The notes beneath the pieces are model-generated. The model was not told the DNA's origin, did not search any database, and saw only the letters and a list, made by a program, of their open reading frames with translations. Shown here one piece after another: positions 1-8,929 of a stretch of DNA of 64,000 nucleotides (its first letter is position 1; each line of letters starts with the position of its first letter). Origin of the DNA: Massilia aquatica. Its GTDB lineage: Bacteria; Pseudomonadota; Gammaproteobacteria; Burkholderiales; Burkholderiaceae_D. Made by a program: the position numbers and the translations under genes. The stretch is from assembly GCF_011682045.1 (NCBI RefSeq), contig NZ_VVIW01000004.1, positions 186,001-250,000 on the forward strand. The letters run 5' to 3'.

Positions 1-82
1 GGATGCCGAGATTTTTTGCGACTCCTTCAGCCAGCGCAGGGTTAGCGTTGCCGGTAAAAACCATCAGGTTTTCGTAAGCCAT
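1..82 (-). CDS. prs: Ribose-phosphate pyrophosphokinase, N-terminal fragment
   Basis: The first 27 codons are present and the gene runs off the left window edge. The translation begins MAYENLMVFTGNANPAL and continues to NLGI, which I recognise as the N-terminus of betaproteobacterial Prs. The enzyme makes PRPP from ribose-5-phosphate and ATP in the cytoplasm for nucleotide, histidine and tryptophan synthesis. It lies downstream of ispE and tRNA-Gln on the same strand, a common order in this group. Only the start is visible, so no catalytic residues can be checked. Confidence 0.85.
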   Translation of the reverse strand, partial: MAYENLMVFTGNANPALAEGVAKNLGI

Positions 83-236
83 GGGAGTCCCAAGAGGTAA
101 GCGTTGATTTCTTTGAATGATGTCGCCGGACAGAACCGGCCGGCTGACGCTAAGCTAACAAGTGACTCGCGAGAGCGAGGCCACCGAGTCCGCCTGCTGG
201 ACGCGCACTTCGCATCGACAGACCAGGCAAAACGAA

Positions 237-313
237 TGGCAGGGGAACAAGGATTCGAACCTTGGTATGCTGGAATCAAAATCCAGTGCCTTAACCAGCT
301 TGGCGATTCCCCT
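237..313 (-). tRNA. tRNA-Gln (anticodon TTG)
   Basis: The minus strand folds as a complete 77-base tRNA. The acceptor stem AGGGGAA pairs with TTCCCCT, followed by discriminator G and an encoded CCA. The anticodon stem CTGGA/TCCAG encloses the loop TTTTGAT with anticodon TTG. The T arm carries GGTTCGAATCC. It sits between ispE and prs, the usual betaproteobacterial location for tRNA-Gln. Confidence 0.96.
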
Positions 314-377
314 ACGCAACTGACTGCTTGTCGTCACACTTGACATTTTATCGTCAAACACAACGCCAGGCCAAATT

Positions 378-1283
378 CTATTCTAAAACCACACTAACTT
401 GCAACACCGAGTTAAGAGGATGATGCATCAGCGCTTTTGCTTTCCATGCCTTCCAGATGCCTGGCACTTGTTGAAGTACCGTGTCGGCTTCCGCTTCGCT
501 GGAAAACGCGCAAAACACACACGCTCCGGAGCCAGTCATTCTAGCATCCCCGTGAGCCGAGAGCCAGTCGATCGCCTGTGCTACCGGCGGGAACAAACTC
601 ACTGCCACTGCTTGCAAATCATTTTTCCCGAACCCCTTGAACACTGTGTGTTTTTCGGTGTGTCTGGAAAAGTCCGTTATTCTGACCGGCTCCGTGCTTC
701 TTGTCAACTGTTCCGAGCAAAATATTGCTGCGGTCGGAACCGCGACGCCTGGTTCGATCACCAGATACCAGCAATCGGGGGCCGCCACCGCTTGCAGCGC
801 CTCGCCCACGCCTTCGGCAAAGGCGGTCTGGCCAAAGATGAAAAACGGAATGTCGGCGCCCAGCGGCAAGGCCAGCGCCATCAGTTCTTCGCGGGTGAAT
901 CCCGCTTGCCACAGGACGTTGGCGGCCATCAGCGCGGTGGCCGCGTCCGAGGAGCCGCCACCGAGCCCACCACCCATCGGCAGGCGCTTGTCGATGGCGA
1001 CGTCGAGGCCGGGCGCCGGGGGGCCGTGGCGGCGCTGCCAGGCCGCTTGCAGCAGCACCAGCGCGCGCACGATCAGGTCGCTCTCTTCCGGCACGCCGGG
1101 CACCTCGGTGGTGCGGCGGATGCGCCCGTCTGTGCGCAGGTCGAAGTGCAGCAGATCGCCATGGTCGACCATCTGGAACACGGTTTGCAGCAGGTGGTAG
1201 CCGTCGGCGCGGCGCCCGTTTACGTGCAGGAACAGATTGAGCTTGGCCGGGGCCGGGCAGTCATGCAGGGACGTGGCACGCAT
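378..1283 (-). CDS. ispE: 4-diphosphocytidyl-2-C-methyl-D-erythritol kinase
   Basis: 301 residues, normal for IspE. This GHMP-family kinase phosphorylates CDP-methylerythritol at the 2-hydroxyl in the MEP isoprenoid pathway. The N-terminal CPAPAKLNLFLHV segment and the glycine-rich ATP loop PMGGGLGGGSSDAA (around residue 100) are diagnostic, and a C-terminal MTGSGACVF motif is also present. It starts one base after the lolB stop, so the two are probably co-transcribed and lead into tRNA-Gln and prs. The start ATG gives the standard family N-terminus. Confidence 0.96.
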   Translation of the reverse strand: MRATSLHDCPAPAKLNLFLHVNGRRADGYHLLQTVFQMVDHGDLLHFDLRTDGRIRRTTEVPGVPEESDLIVRALVLLQAAWQRRHGPPAPGLDVAIDKRLPMGGGLGGGSSDAATALMAANVLWQAGFTREELMALALPLGADIPFFIFGQTAFAEGVGEALQAVAAPDCWYLVIEPGVAVPTAAIFCSEQLTRSTEPVRITDFSRHTEKHTVFKGFGKNDLQAVAVSLFPPVAQAIDWLSAHGDARMTGSGACVFCAFSSEAEADTVLQQVPGIWKAWKAKALMHHPLNSVLQVSVVLE

Positions 1284-1284
1284 G

Positions 1285-1884
1285 TCAGCCTTGCGGGTCG
1301 ATCACGATGCGGATTTCCATCGCTTCCACGGTGGCGCTGGCCACGCGGGCGACGTCGATGCGTTTCGGCATCGGCTTGGCCGCGCCGGAAGCGTCTTGCC
1401 AGCTCACGTAGGTCAGGCGCCAGCCGTCGGCGGTGGTGACCGTGTTGGCGGCCGGCGAAGCGGCAAAGCGCTGGCCGTCGGCGCCGGTGGCGTAGCCTTG
1501 CAGCCAGTCGCGCAGGCCCGAAACCGGCAGCGACCAGCCCAGCGTTTGCGCGGTCAGGGTGTCGATGTCGCTGGCCACGCGCGGGGCGCGGTCGCCCTGG
1601 GTCAGGGTGGCCGACTCGGGCGTGACGGTAATGGTGGCAATGGTCTGGCCCAGCGGCGAGGCGAGGCTGACGTTGACCGCGGCCGGGGTCTGGTTCCAGT
1701 TGAACTTGCCGGTCAGGGTCTCGGTCTGGCCATCCTTCTGGTAGTTCACGGTCAGGCGGCCACCCAGCTCGACAGTCTCGCGGTAGGCGGCCACGCTGTC
1801 CCTGGACAGGTTGGCGTCGGTGGTGGCGCAGCCGGCCAGCACGGAGGCGAAGGCGAGCAGGAGGAAGCGTTTTTTAAGCATCAT
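1285..1884 (-). CDS. lolB: Outer membrane lipoprotein insertion factor LolB
   Basis: 199 residues with a lipoprotein signal: a basic start, a hydrophobic stretch and lipobox LAGC followed by ATTDANL. LolB is itself an outer membrane lipoprotein. It receives lipoproteins from periplasmic LolA and inserts them in the inner leaflet of the outer membrane. Identification rests on size, the lipobox, the GGRLTVNYQKDGQTETLTG beta-strand pattern and the conserved neighbour ispE. Two ATG codons stand in tandem at the start, so the second (position 1881) may be the real one. Confidence 0.88.
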   Translation of the reverse strand: MMLKKRFLLLAFASVLAGCATTDANLSRDSVAAYRETVELGGRLTVNYQKDGQTETLTGKFNWNQTPAAVNVSLASPLGQTIATITVTPESATLTQGDRAPRVASDIDTLTAQTLGWSLPVSGLRDWLQGYATGADGQRFAASPAANTVTTADGWRLTYVSWQDASGAAKPMPKRIDVARVASATVEAMEIRIVIDPQG

Positions 1885-1927
1885 GGCAGTCGGGCGGCGT
1901 GAGGAAGATGCGCGGCATTATGACCCA

Positions 1928-3763
1928 TCACAGCTTGAGCTGCAGGCGCGCGAGCGTGCTCTTGAGCGTGTCGTTCTTGGGGTCCTTGGCGCGCGCTTCG
2001 CGCCACAGCTGCTGGGCGTCGGATTTTTTGCCCTTGTGCCACAGCACTTCGCCCAGGTGCACGGCGATTTCGACATCGTTGCGCAGGGCGTAGGCGCGCC
2101 GCAGGTGGGCCTCGGCTTCGTCCAGGTTGCCCAGGCGGTACTGGACCCAGCCCATGCTGTCCATGATGAAGGGATCGGCCGGGGCCATTTTCAGGGCCTT
2201 GTCGATCAGCGCCAGCGCTTCGTCCAGGCGCACACTGCGTTCGGCCAGCGAGTAGCCCAGCGCGTTGTAGGCGTGGTGGTTGTCGGGCGCGAGCTGCATG
2301 ACCTGGCGCAGGTTCTTTTCCATCACCTCGACCTTGCCCATTTTTTCAGCCAGCAGGGCAAAATCGTACAGCAGGTCGGGATTGCCCGGCAATTGGGCGA
2401 CGCCCTGCTCCATCACGGCGTACGCCTCGGTCACCTTGCCGGCGTCGCGCAGGACCTGGCTTTGCACCAGTACCACTTGCACCTGCTGGGCCGGCTCGTC
2501 GGGCTTGAGGGCCGCCAGGAAGTCGCGCGCGCCCGCCAGGTCGCCCTGCTTGCCCATCAGCTGGGCGGTGCGCAGTTGCGCCGCGAACCAGGTCGGCGCG
2601 TCTTCCTGGTCGATCTTGTCGAGCCAGGCGCGGGCGGCGGCGACATCGCCGCGCTCTTCGGCCAGTTGCGAGAGCATCATCAGCACCTTGGCCGGATCGC
2701 GCTCGTCGCCCGGGTTCTTGTCGAGCACGCTGACGAAGCTGGCCAGGTAGGTTTCGGCCGAGGCCGGGTCGTTCAGCTGCATCGACAAAATGCCGAGCGC
2801 GTACAAGGTGCCCGGATTGTCGGGCTGTTCCTTGAGCAGGGCCACGAACTCCTTGCGCGCCGCTTCGTACTGCTTCTGCGTGACCAGGATGCGGGCGTGG
2901 GCGGCGCGCACTTCGCGCGCACCCGGATTGGCGGCAAGAAATTTTGCCAGCAAGGCGGCCACGTCGGCCTGCTCGCCGCTGACCTGGGCCAGGGTCAATA
3001 CGGCGATCTCGGAATCGGGCTTGATGCGTAGCGCTTCCTGCGCATGGCCCAGCGCGACGTCGTTGGCGCCGCGGTTGTAGGCCGACTGGGCCAGCACCAC
3101 GCGCGCTTCGCTCATGGCGCTGTAGGGCGCCAGCAGGCGCTCGAGCAGCGCGCCGGCGGCGGCCTTGTCGCGCGCGCGGGTGAGCAATTGCTGGATCTGG
3201 TACATGACCAGGCCGCGGTTGGCCGGCGGCGCGTCGCGCAGGCGCGCAGCGAACAGCTCGCCGGCTTCGGAGAGGTCTTCGGCCATCACCGAGGCGGCGA
3301 TGTAGTACTGGGTCGCTTCGTCGGACTCGGGCGCCAGTTCGCGCCACAGGCGGATCGCGGCCAGCGATTCATTGCCCTGCTGGGCGGCCTGGGCCATTTC
3401 AGCGGCGCGCTGCGCCAGGCGCGGGTCGCGCGTCTGCTGGGCCAGGCCCAGCATGGTCATGTACGGGCCCTGCCAGGCGCCGCCGCGAAACTCGAATTCG
3501 GCCTTCATCAGCTTGTAGAGCATGTCCTTGGTCAGCACGACCTTGGGCAGCTTGAGGTCGGGGGCCGGCTCGTCCGGCGCGGAGGCGCGCTCGCCTTCGG
3601 CCATCACCTCGGCGGAGGATGGCATGGGGGTGTCGGCCATGGCCGCCGCCGCCGTCGGGCTGGGCGCGGGGGCGCTTGCCGGGGCATCGGTGTGAGGCGT
3701 GGGCGCCACGGCGCACGCCGAGAGCAGTCCGGACAGGGTTACAATGACGAAAGCGTTTTTCAA
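1928..3763 (-). CDS. TPR-repeat lipoprotein upstream of lolB
   Basis: About 611 residues if translation starts at TTG 3763. The open frame continues upstream into sequence antisense to mutM, but this start gives a proper lipoprotein signal (LKNAFVIVTL followed by lipobox LSAC). An Ala/Pro-rich linker follows. The rest is alpha-helical with many degenerate TPR units, clearest at the C-terminus (ALGYSLAERSVRLDEALALI and MGWVQYRLGNLDEAEAHL). Likely a periplasmic or outer-membrane-anchored protein interaction scaffold. It precedes lolB and ispE on one strand with a 43-base gap and is divergent from mutM. Exact partners cannot be read from the sequence. Confidence 0.8.
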   Translation of the reverse strand: MKNAFVIVTLSGLLSACAVAPTPHTDAPASAPAPSPTAAAAMADTPMPSSAEVMAEGERASAPDEPAPDLKLPKVVLTKDMLYKLMKAEFEFRGGAWQGPYMTMLGLAQQTRDPRLAQRAAEMAQAAQQGNESLAAIRLWRELAPESDEATQYYIAASVMAEDLSEAGELFAARLRDAPPANRGLVMYQIQQLLTRARDKAAAGALLERLLAPYSAMSEARVVLAQSAYNRGANDVALGHAQEALRIKPDSEIAVLTLAQVSGEQADVAALLAKFLAANPGAREVRAAHARILVTQKQYEAARKEFVALLKEQPDNPGTLYALGILSMQLNDPASAETYLASFVSVLDKNPGDERDPAKVLMMLSQLAEERGDVAAARAWLDKIDQEDAPTWFAAQLRTAQLMGKQGDLAGARDFLAALKPDEPAQQVQVVLVQSQVLRDAGKVTEAYAVMEQGVAQLPGNPDLLYDFALLAEKMGKVEVMEKNLRQVMQLAPDNHHAYNALGYSLAERSVRLDEALALIDKALKMAPADPFIMDSMGWVQYRLGNLDEAEAHLRRAYALRNDVEIAVHLGEVLWHKGKKSDAQQLWREARAKDPKNDTLKSTLARLQLKL

Positions 3764-3860
3764 GGTGGTTCCAGAGTGACAGCTGATGTCCGATTCTACG
3801 CCCAACCCACGCTTCGCGTGCGGGACCGCCGCGTCACAAATATGAATTTTCTTATCAAAT

Positions 3861-4694
3861 ATGCCTGAACTGCCCGAAGTAGAAGTTACCCGGCGCGGCG
3901 TCGCGCCCCATATCGACGGCCGCCTGGTCGAGAACGTGCTGACGCGGCGCGAAGGCTTGCGCTGGCCGTTCCCGCCGGGCTTGTCCGAACTGCTGGCCGG
4001 ACGGCGCATTTTGCACACCGGGCGGCGCGGCAAATACTTGCTGATCGCCTTCGATCATGGCACCCTGATCATTCATCTGGGCATGTCCGGCCACCTGCGC
4101 GTGCTGCCGCTGGACACGGCAGTGAAAAAACACGACCATTTCGACCTGGTGGTGGCCGGCGACGCGGGTGCGCAAGTGCTGCGCATGAACGATCCGCGCC
4201 GCTTCGGGGCGGTGCTGTGGCATCCCGGCGATGACGGCGAACTCGACCAGCACATCCTGCTGCGCGGCCTCGGCGTCGAACCGTTGGAAGACGGTTTTTC
4301 GGGCGAATTGCTGTACCGCGAGACGCGCAAGCGCTCGGCGCCGATCAAACAGGTGTTGCTGGCGGGCGATATTGTGGTCGGCGTAGGCAATATCTACGCC
4401 TGCGAGAGCCTGTTTCGGGCCGGAATCAACCCGAAAACACCGGCGGCGCGCATCGGCCGCGAACGCTACAAGCGGCTGGCCGAGGCCATCCGCCTTATCC
4501 TGTCTGAGGCTATTGTGCAAGGGGGCAGTACTTTACGTGACTTTATTGCTGTAAATGGGCAATCGGGCTATTTCCAACAGACATATTTCGTCTATGATCG
4601 TGCTGGAGTGCCTTGCCGCAACTGTGGGGCAGAGATTCGTCAGATCAAGCAGGGGCAGCGGTCGACTTTTTATTGTGTAAATTGTCAAAAATGA
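3861..4694 (+). CDS. mutM: Formamidopyrimidine-DNA glycosylase (8-oxoG glycosylase)
   Basis: 277 residues. The mature N-terminus PELPEVEV carries the catalytic Pro1 and Glu2 of the Fpg family. A lysine in the segment [11 protein letters not shown] and the C-terminal four-cysteine zinc finger (CRNC near residue 253, CVNC at the end) are present. The enzyme removes 8-oxoguanine and Fapy lesions opposite C and nicks the abasic site. Its TGA stop overlaps the ATG of the dynamin-like gene (ATGA at 4691-4694), and mutY follows, so two partners of the oxidised-guanine repair pathway flank a GTPase. Confidence 0.97.
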   Translation: MPELPEVEVTRRGVAPHIDGRLVENVLTRREGLRWPFPPGLSELLAGRRILHTGRRGKYLLIAFDHGTLIIHLGMSGHLRVLPLDTAVKKHDHFDLVVAGDAGAQVLRMNDPRRFGAVLWHPGDDGELDQHILLRGLGVEPLEDGFSGELLYRETRKRSAPIKQVLLAGDIVVGVGNIYACESLFRAGINPKTPAARIGRERYKRLAEAIRLILSEAIVQGGSTLRDFIAVNGQSGYFQQTYFVYDRAGVPCRNCGAEIRQIKQGQRSTFYCVNCQK

Positions 4695-6679
4695 CAATCG
4701 AGCAGGATTCGCAAGAACCTGTACGCGAGGGCAATGTGAGCATAATGGTGCAAGATTTTGAGCAGTACAGCGCGTGGCGTCAGGACGTGGCGATGGCGCT
4801 GGAAAAGTATCAAGGGTGGGTCACTGCGGCCGAACTGACCGACGCGGCCACCGAGCAGCGCATTGCGCGCGCGCTGGCGCGCCTGGCCGATGACCGGCTG
4901 TCGGTGGCCTTCGTGGCGGAGTTCTCGCGCGGCAAATCCGAACTGATCAATGCGATTTTCTTTGCCGATTACGGCCAGCGCATCCTGCCGTCGGCGGCCG
5001 GGCGCACCACCATGTGCCCGACCGAGCTGATGTACGACCCGGCGTTCCCGCCCTGCATCCGCCTCTTGCCGATCGAAACGCGCGCCAGCAACCTGTCGAC
5101 CAGCGACTACCGCGACGATCCGGCCGCCTGGACCGTGCTGCCGCTCTCGCTGGGCGCCGGCGAGGAAATGCACGAGACCTTCAAGCAGGTCAGCATGACC
5201 AAGCACGTCAAGGTCGAGGAAGCGAAGCGCTACGGCCTGTTCGATGAAACCGATCCGGATGTCGCCGCCACGCTCGACGACAACGGCATGATCGAAATTT
5301 CACTGTGGCGCCATGCGATCATCAACTTCCCTCACCCGCTCTTGAAGCAAGGCCTGGTCATCCTCGACACGCCTGGCCTGAACGCGATCGGCACCGAGCC
5401 GGAACTGACCCTGAACCTGATTCCCAACGCGCACGCGGTGCTGTTCATCCTGGCCGCCGAAACCGGCGTGACCAAGAGCGACATCGAAGTCTGGCGCACC
5501 CACATCGGCGCCGGCGCCGGGCGCATCGTGGTCATGAACAAGATCGACGCCATGTGGGACGAGCTCAAGACCGAGAGCGAGAACGACGCCGAGATCGAAC
5601 GCCAGCAAACCACGGTGGCCCACATGCTGGCGCTCGAACCCCGTCAGGTGTTCCCGGTGTCGGCCCAAAAAGCCCTGGTCGGCAAGATCAATGGCGACAT
5701 GGCGCTGCTCGAAAAAAGCCGCCTGGGCGCGCTGGAAGCGGCCCTGTTCAACGAACTCATTCCGGCCAAGCAGGAGATCATCCGCAAGCAGCTCTCGGAC
5801 GATCTGAACGCGGTGGTCGGCACCCAGCAAGCGACCATCGGCGCGCGCATCCGCGACATCGTCGAGCAGCTGCAGGAATTGAAAAGCCTGCGCGGCAAGA
5901 ACCAGGGCGTGATCGCGCACATGATGCGCCGCGTCGAAGTCGAGAAGAAGGAATTCGACGGCAGCCTGTTCAAGCTGCAGGGCACGCGCGCCGTGTTCGC
6001 GCGCCTGTCGACGGAGCTCTACACCACGCTCGGCATGGACATCGTGCACAAGGAAATCGCCGCCGTGCGCGAAGCGATGGCCGCATCGCGTTTTGTTACC
6101 ACCGGCATCCGTGGTCCGGTCAAGCACTTTTTTGATCAGGCGCGCGCCAATCTCGATATCTCGAACCGCAAGATTTCCGAGATCAGCGAGATGATGGAAA
6201 TGATGTACCGAAAATTCGCCGCCGAACATGGCCTGAGCCTGGCGGTGCCGATGACGCTCTCGCTCGACAAGTACCGCAAAGAGATCGACGCCATCGAAGA
6301 GGTGTACGTCAAGCAGTTCGGCACCACCACCCTGTTGATTACCAGCCGCGACGCCGTGATCGAGCGCTTTTTCGATTCGATCGCCTCGCGCGTGCGGCGC
6401 AGCTACCGCGCCGCCAACGCCGATGTCGAAGCGTGGCTGAAGGTGATCATGTCGCCGCTGGAGGCGCAGATCCGCCAGCACAAGGACCAGCTCAAGCACC
6501 GCCTGGCCTCGATCCAGCGCATCCACGATGCCACCGACAGCCTGGAAACGAAGATCGAATCGTTCGAAGCGAGCCAGTTCGCGCTGGAAAAGGTCAAGGG
6601 CCGCCTGACCGACCTGGCCGGCAACGTGGACGCGGCCATGCAGCGCACCACCGCGCAAGCATTCGAAGCGGCTGCGTGA
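4691..6679 (+). CDS. Dynamin-like GTPase between mutM and mutY
   Basis: 662 residues from the ATG that overlaps the mutM stop; an alternative ATG at 4745 gives 644 residues starting MVQDFEQY. GTPase motifs are visible: P-loop AEFSRGKS (residues 76-83), G3 DTPG (226-229) and G4 NKID (283-286). The roughly 140-residue stretch between P-loop and G3 is longer than in small GTPases. The C-terminal half is predicted helical and rich in coiled-coil-like charged segments, as in bacterial dynamin-like proteins. No transmembrane segment is obvious. Function is not known from sequence. Placement between two base-excision glycosylases with ATGA and GTGA overlaps suggests coordinated synthesis with DNA repair. 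E. coli CrfC, a dynamin-like protein linked to replication forks, is a possible functional analogue; that comparison is inference. Confidence 0.85.
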   Translation: MTIEQDSQEPVREGNVSIMVQDFEQYSAWRQDVAMALEKYQGWVTAAELTDAATEQRIARALARLADDRLSVAFVAEFSRGKSELINAIFFADYGQRILPSAAGRTTMCPTELMYDPAFPPCIRLLPIETRASNLSTSDYRDDPAAWTVLPLSLGAGEEMHETFKQVSMTKHVKVEEAKRYGLFDETDPDVAATLDDNGMIEISLWRHAIINFPHPLLKQGLVILDTPGLNAIGTEPELTLNLIPNAHAVLFILAAETGVTKSDIEVWRTHIGAGAGRIVVMNKIDAMWDELKTESENDAEIERQQTTVAHMLALEPRQVFPVSAQKALVGKINGDMALLEKSRLGALEAALFNELIPAKQEIIRKQLSDDLNAVVGTQQATIGARIRDIVEQLQELKSLRGKNQGVIAHMMRRVEVEKKEFDGSLFKLQGTRAVFARLSTELYTTLGMDIVHKEIAAVREAMAASRFVTTGIRGPVKHFFDQARANLDISNRKISEISEMMEMMYRKFAAEHGLSLAVPMTLSLDKYRKEIDAIEEVYVKQFGTTTLLITSRDAVIERFFDSIASRVRRSYRAANADVEAWLKVIMSPLEAQIRQHKDQLKHRLASIQRIHDATDSLETKIESFEASQFALEKVKGRLTDLAGNVDAAMQRTTAQAFEAAA

Positions 6680-7779
6680 AGAGACTGACCGAGTTCGGGC
6701 AGCTGGAAGACCCCTCGTTTTCCGCTGCCGTCGTCAAATGGCAGAAGTCGCACGGACGGCACGCCCTGCCGTGGCAGAACACGCGCGACGCTTACCGAAT
6801 CTGGCTCTCCGAGATCATGCTGCAGCAGACGCAGGTGGCCGCGGTGCTGGCCTACTATGCGCGTTTCCTGGAACGCTTCCCTACCCTGCACGACCTGGCG
6901 GCCGCACCATCGGAGGATGTGATGGCGCAGTGGAGCGGGCTTGGCTACTACACGCGGGCGCGCAACCTGCACGCCTGCGCCCGGCGCGTGGTCGACGAAT
7001 ACGGCGGCGTGTTCCCGAGCGACCCGGCGCTGCTGGCCGACTTGCCGGGCATCGGGCGCTCGACGGCGGCGGCCATTTCCGCGTTTTCCAGCGGGACGCG
7101 CGCGGCCATTTTGGACGGCAACGTCAAGCGCGTGTTCGCGCGCGTGTTCGGCATCGATGAATTCCCGGGCGTGAAGGCGGTCGAAGATGGCTTGTGGCGG
7201 CGCGCGGACGCGCTGCTGCCGGCTGAAGGAATCGAGTCCTATACCCAGGGCCTGATGGACCTGGGCGCAACGCTGTGCACCCGCAGCAAACCCGATTGCG
7301 CGCGCTGCCCCTTGCGGGAGCGCTGCGTGGCCTACGCCACCGGCCGCACCGCCGAACTGCCTGTGCGCAAACCGAAGAAGACCATCCCTGAAAAACAGGC
7401 CGCCCTGCTGGTGGTGATCGAAGGCGGCCAGGTGCTGCTGGAACAGCGCGCACAGGCGGGCATCTGGGGCGGATTAATGTCGCTGCCGGAAGTGGACGGC
7501 CATGCGCTACGTGGCGCCCTCGGCGCGCTCACCGTCGACGCGGTGGCGCCGGTGGCCGGGGCCTTCGGTGAAGTGGAAGCGATTTCCGCACTACTGCCGC
7601 TGGTGCACGTGTTCACGCACTACCGCCTGCACATCGCGCCGTTCCAGGCCACCTTGTCGCGGCGCGCCGAACTGGCGGCGCCCTACCTGTGGTGGGACCT
7701 GGCGCGCATCGACAGCGCACCGCTGCCGGCGCCGGTCAAAAAGCTGCTGCTCGAGCTCTCCGCGCCGTCCCTGTTCTAG
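6676..7779 (+). CDS. mutY: A/G-specific adenine DNA glycosylase
   Basis: 367 residues from the GTG at 6676, which overlaps the upstream stop (GTGA). MutY removes adenine mispaired with 8-oxoguanine. Seen: LSEIMLQQTQV with the catalytic Glu, helix-hairpin-helix LPGIGRSTAAAI, the catalytic Asp in ILDGNVKRV, and an iron-sulfur cluster loop C-x6-C-x2-C-x5-C (CTRSKPDCARCPLRERC). The C-terminal NUDIX-like domain (ALLVVIEGGQVLLEQR, then GIWGGLMSLPE) recognises 8-oxoG. The open frame extends upstream within the GTPase gene, but the family N-terminus fits the GTG. It ends directly against the convergent dgt gene. Confidence 0.96.
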   Translation: MKRLTEFGQLEDPSFSAAVVKWQKSHGRHALPWQNTRDAYRIWLSEIMLQQTQVAAVLAYYARFLERFPTLHDLAAAPSEDVMAQWSGLGYYTRARNLHACARRVVDEYGGVFPSDPALLADLPGIGRSTAAAISAFSSGTRAAILDGNVKRVFARVFGIDEFPGVKAVEDGLWRRADALLPAEGIESYTQGLMDLGATLCTRSKPDCARCPLRERCVAYATGRTAELPVRKPKKTIPEKQAALLVVIEGGQVLLEQRAQAGIWGGLMSLPEVDGHALRGALGALTVDAVAPVAGAFGEVEAISALLPLVHVFTHYRLHIAPFQATLSRRAELAAPYLWWDLARIDSAPLPAPVKKLLLELSAPSLF

Positions 7780-8928
7780 TTACAGATCGTCGAGCGAGAA
7801 AATGCGCCGGTGTTCGCGGATCGCGTAGCGGTCGGTCATGCCGGCGATGTAGTCGGCGATCTTGCGCGCCTGGCGCGAGGTGTGACTAACTGCATCTCCA
7901 CCAGCCAGTTGGTAATCGGGCGGCAGCAGCACCGGTTCGGACATGAAGGCGTCGAACAGTTCGCGCACGATGCGGCTCGCTTTCACGCGCATCCGGTTGA
8001 CCTTGAAGTGGCGGTACAGATTGGCGCGCAGGAAGCGTTTGAGTTCGGTCGCATCCTTGCGCATCGGGTCGGAAAAGCGGATCAGCGGCCCGCTGGCGCG
8101 CACCGCGTCAAGGTCGGCCGGCGCGGCTTCGGCCAGCAGCACGCTGGACGTTTCAATCAAATCGTCGGCCAGCACGGTGATCAGGCGGCGCAAGGTTTCG
8201 TAGATGGCGCGCCGGCCCGACAGGCCCGGATACGCCTTCTGCACATCGTGCCAGCGGCGCGCGAAAAAGTCGACTTCCTCCAGCTGCGCAATCGTGATCA
8301 GGCCGGAACGCAGGCCATCGTCGATATCGTGGCTGTTGTAGGCGATTTCGTCGGCCAGGTTGGTCAGCTGCGCTTCCAGCGAGGGCTGGGTGCGGTCGAT
8401 GAAGCGCTGCGCCACGGGGCCGAGCAGCTTGGCGTTGGTGATCGAGCAGTGCTTGAGGATGCCCTCGCGCGTGTCGAACATCAGGTTCAGGCCATCGAAG
8501 GCGCCGTAGTGCTCTTCAAGTTGGTCCACCACGCGCAGGCTTTGCAGGTTGTGTTCAAAACCGCCATGGTCTTTCATGCACTCGTCGAGCACATCCTGGC
8601 CGACGTGGCCGAACGGCGTGTGGCCCAGGTCGTGCGCCAGCGCGAGCGCTTCGACCAGGTCTTCGTTCAGGCGCAGGTTGCGCGCCATGGAGCGGCCCAC
8701 CTGCGCCACTTCCAGGCTGTGCGTCAGGCGCGTGCGGAACATGTCGCCCTCGTGATTGAGGAAGACCTGGGTCTTGTATTCGAGCCGGCGGAAGGCCGAG
8801 CAGTGGATGATGCGGTCGCGGTCGCGCTGGAACTGGCTGCGCGAGGCGTGCGAGGTTTCAGGATGGCGCCGGCCGCGCGCCGTCTCCGAGTGCACGGCGT
8901 ACGGGGCGAGGTGGGCGTCCGGGCTCAT
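7780..8928 (-). CDS. dgt: Deoxyguanosinetriphosphate triphosphohydrolase-like protein
   Basis: 382 residues, the short Dgt form. HD-domain metal ligands are visible as TRLTHSLEV and [12 protein letters not shown], with the N-terminal [20 protein letters not shown] signature. The family hydrolyses dNTPs to deoxynucleosides and triphosphate. It starts two bases before the aroKB stop is complete (one-base gap), so it is probably the last gene of the pilM-to-dgt transcript. Its 3' end abuts mutY with no spacer. Confidence 0.94.
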   Translation of the reverse strand: MSPDAHLAPYAVHSETARGRRHPETSHASRSQFQRDRDRIIHCSAFRRLEYKTQVFLNHEGDMFRTRLTHSLEVAQVGRSMARNLRLNEDLVEALALAHDLGHTPFGHVGQDVLDECMKDHGGFEHNLQSLRVVDQLEEHYGAFDGLNLMFDTREGILKHCSITNAKLLGPVAQRFIDRTQPSLEAQLTNLADEIAYNSHDIDDGLRSGLITIAQLEEVDFFARRWHDVQKAYPGLSGRRAIYETLRRLITVLADDLIETSSVLLAEAAPADLDAVRASGPLIRFSDPMRKDATELKRFLRANLYRHFKVNRMRVKASRIVRELFDAFMSEPVLLPPDYQLAGGDAVSHTSRQARKIADYIAGMTDRYAIREHRRIFSLDDL

Positions 8929-8929
8929 G

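Noticed and set aside
3764-4033. Extension of the TPR protein upstream of its lipoprotein signal
   Set aside because: It would run antisense through the start of mutM and hide a clear lipobox; no signal would remain.
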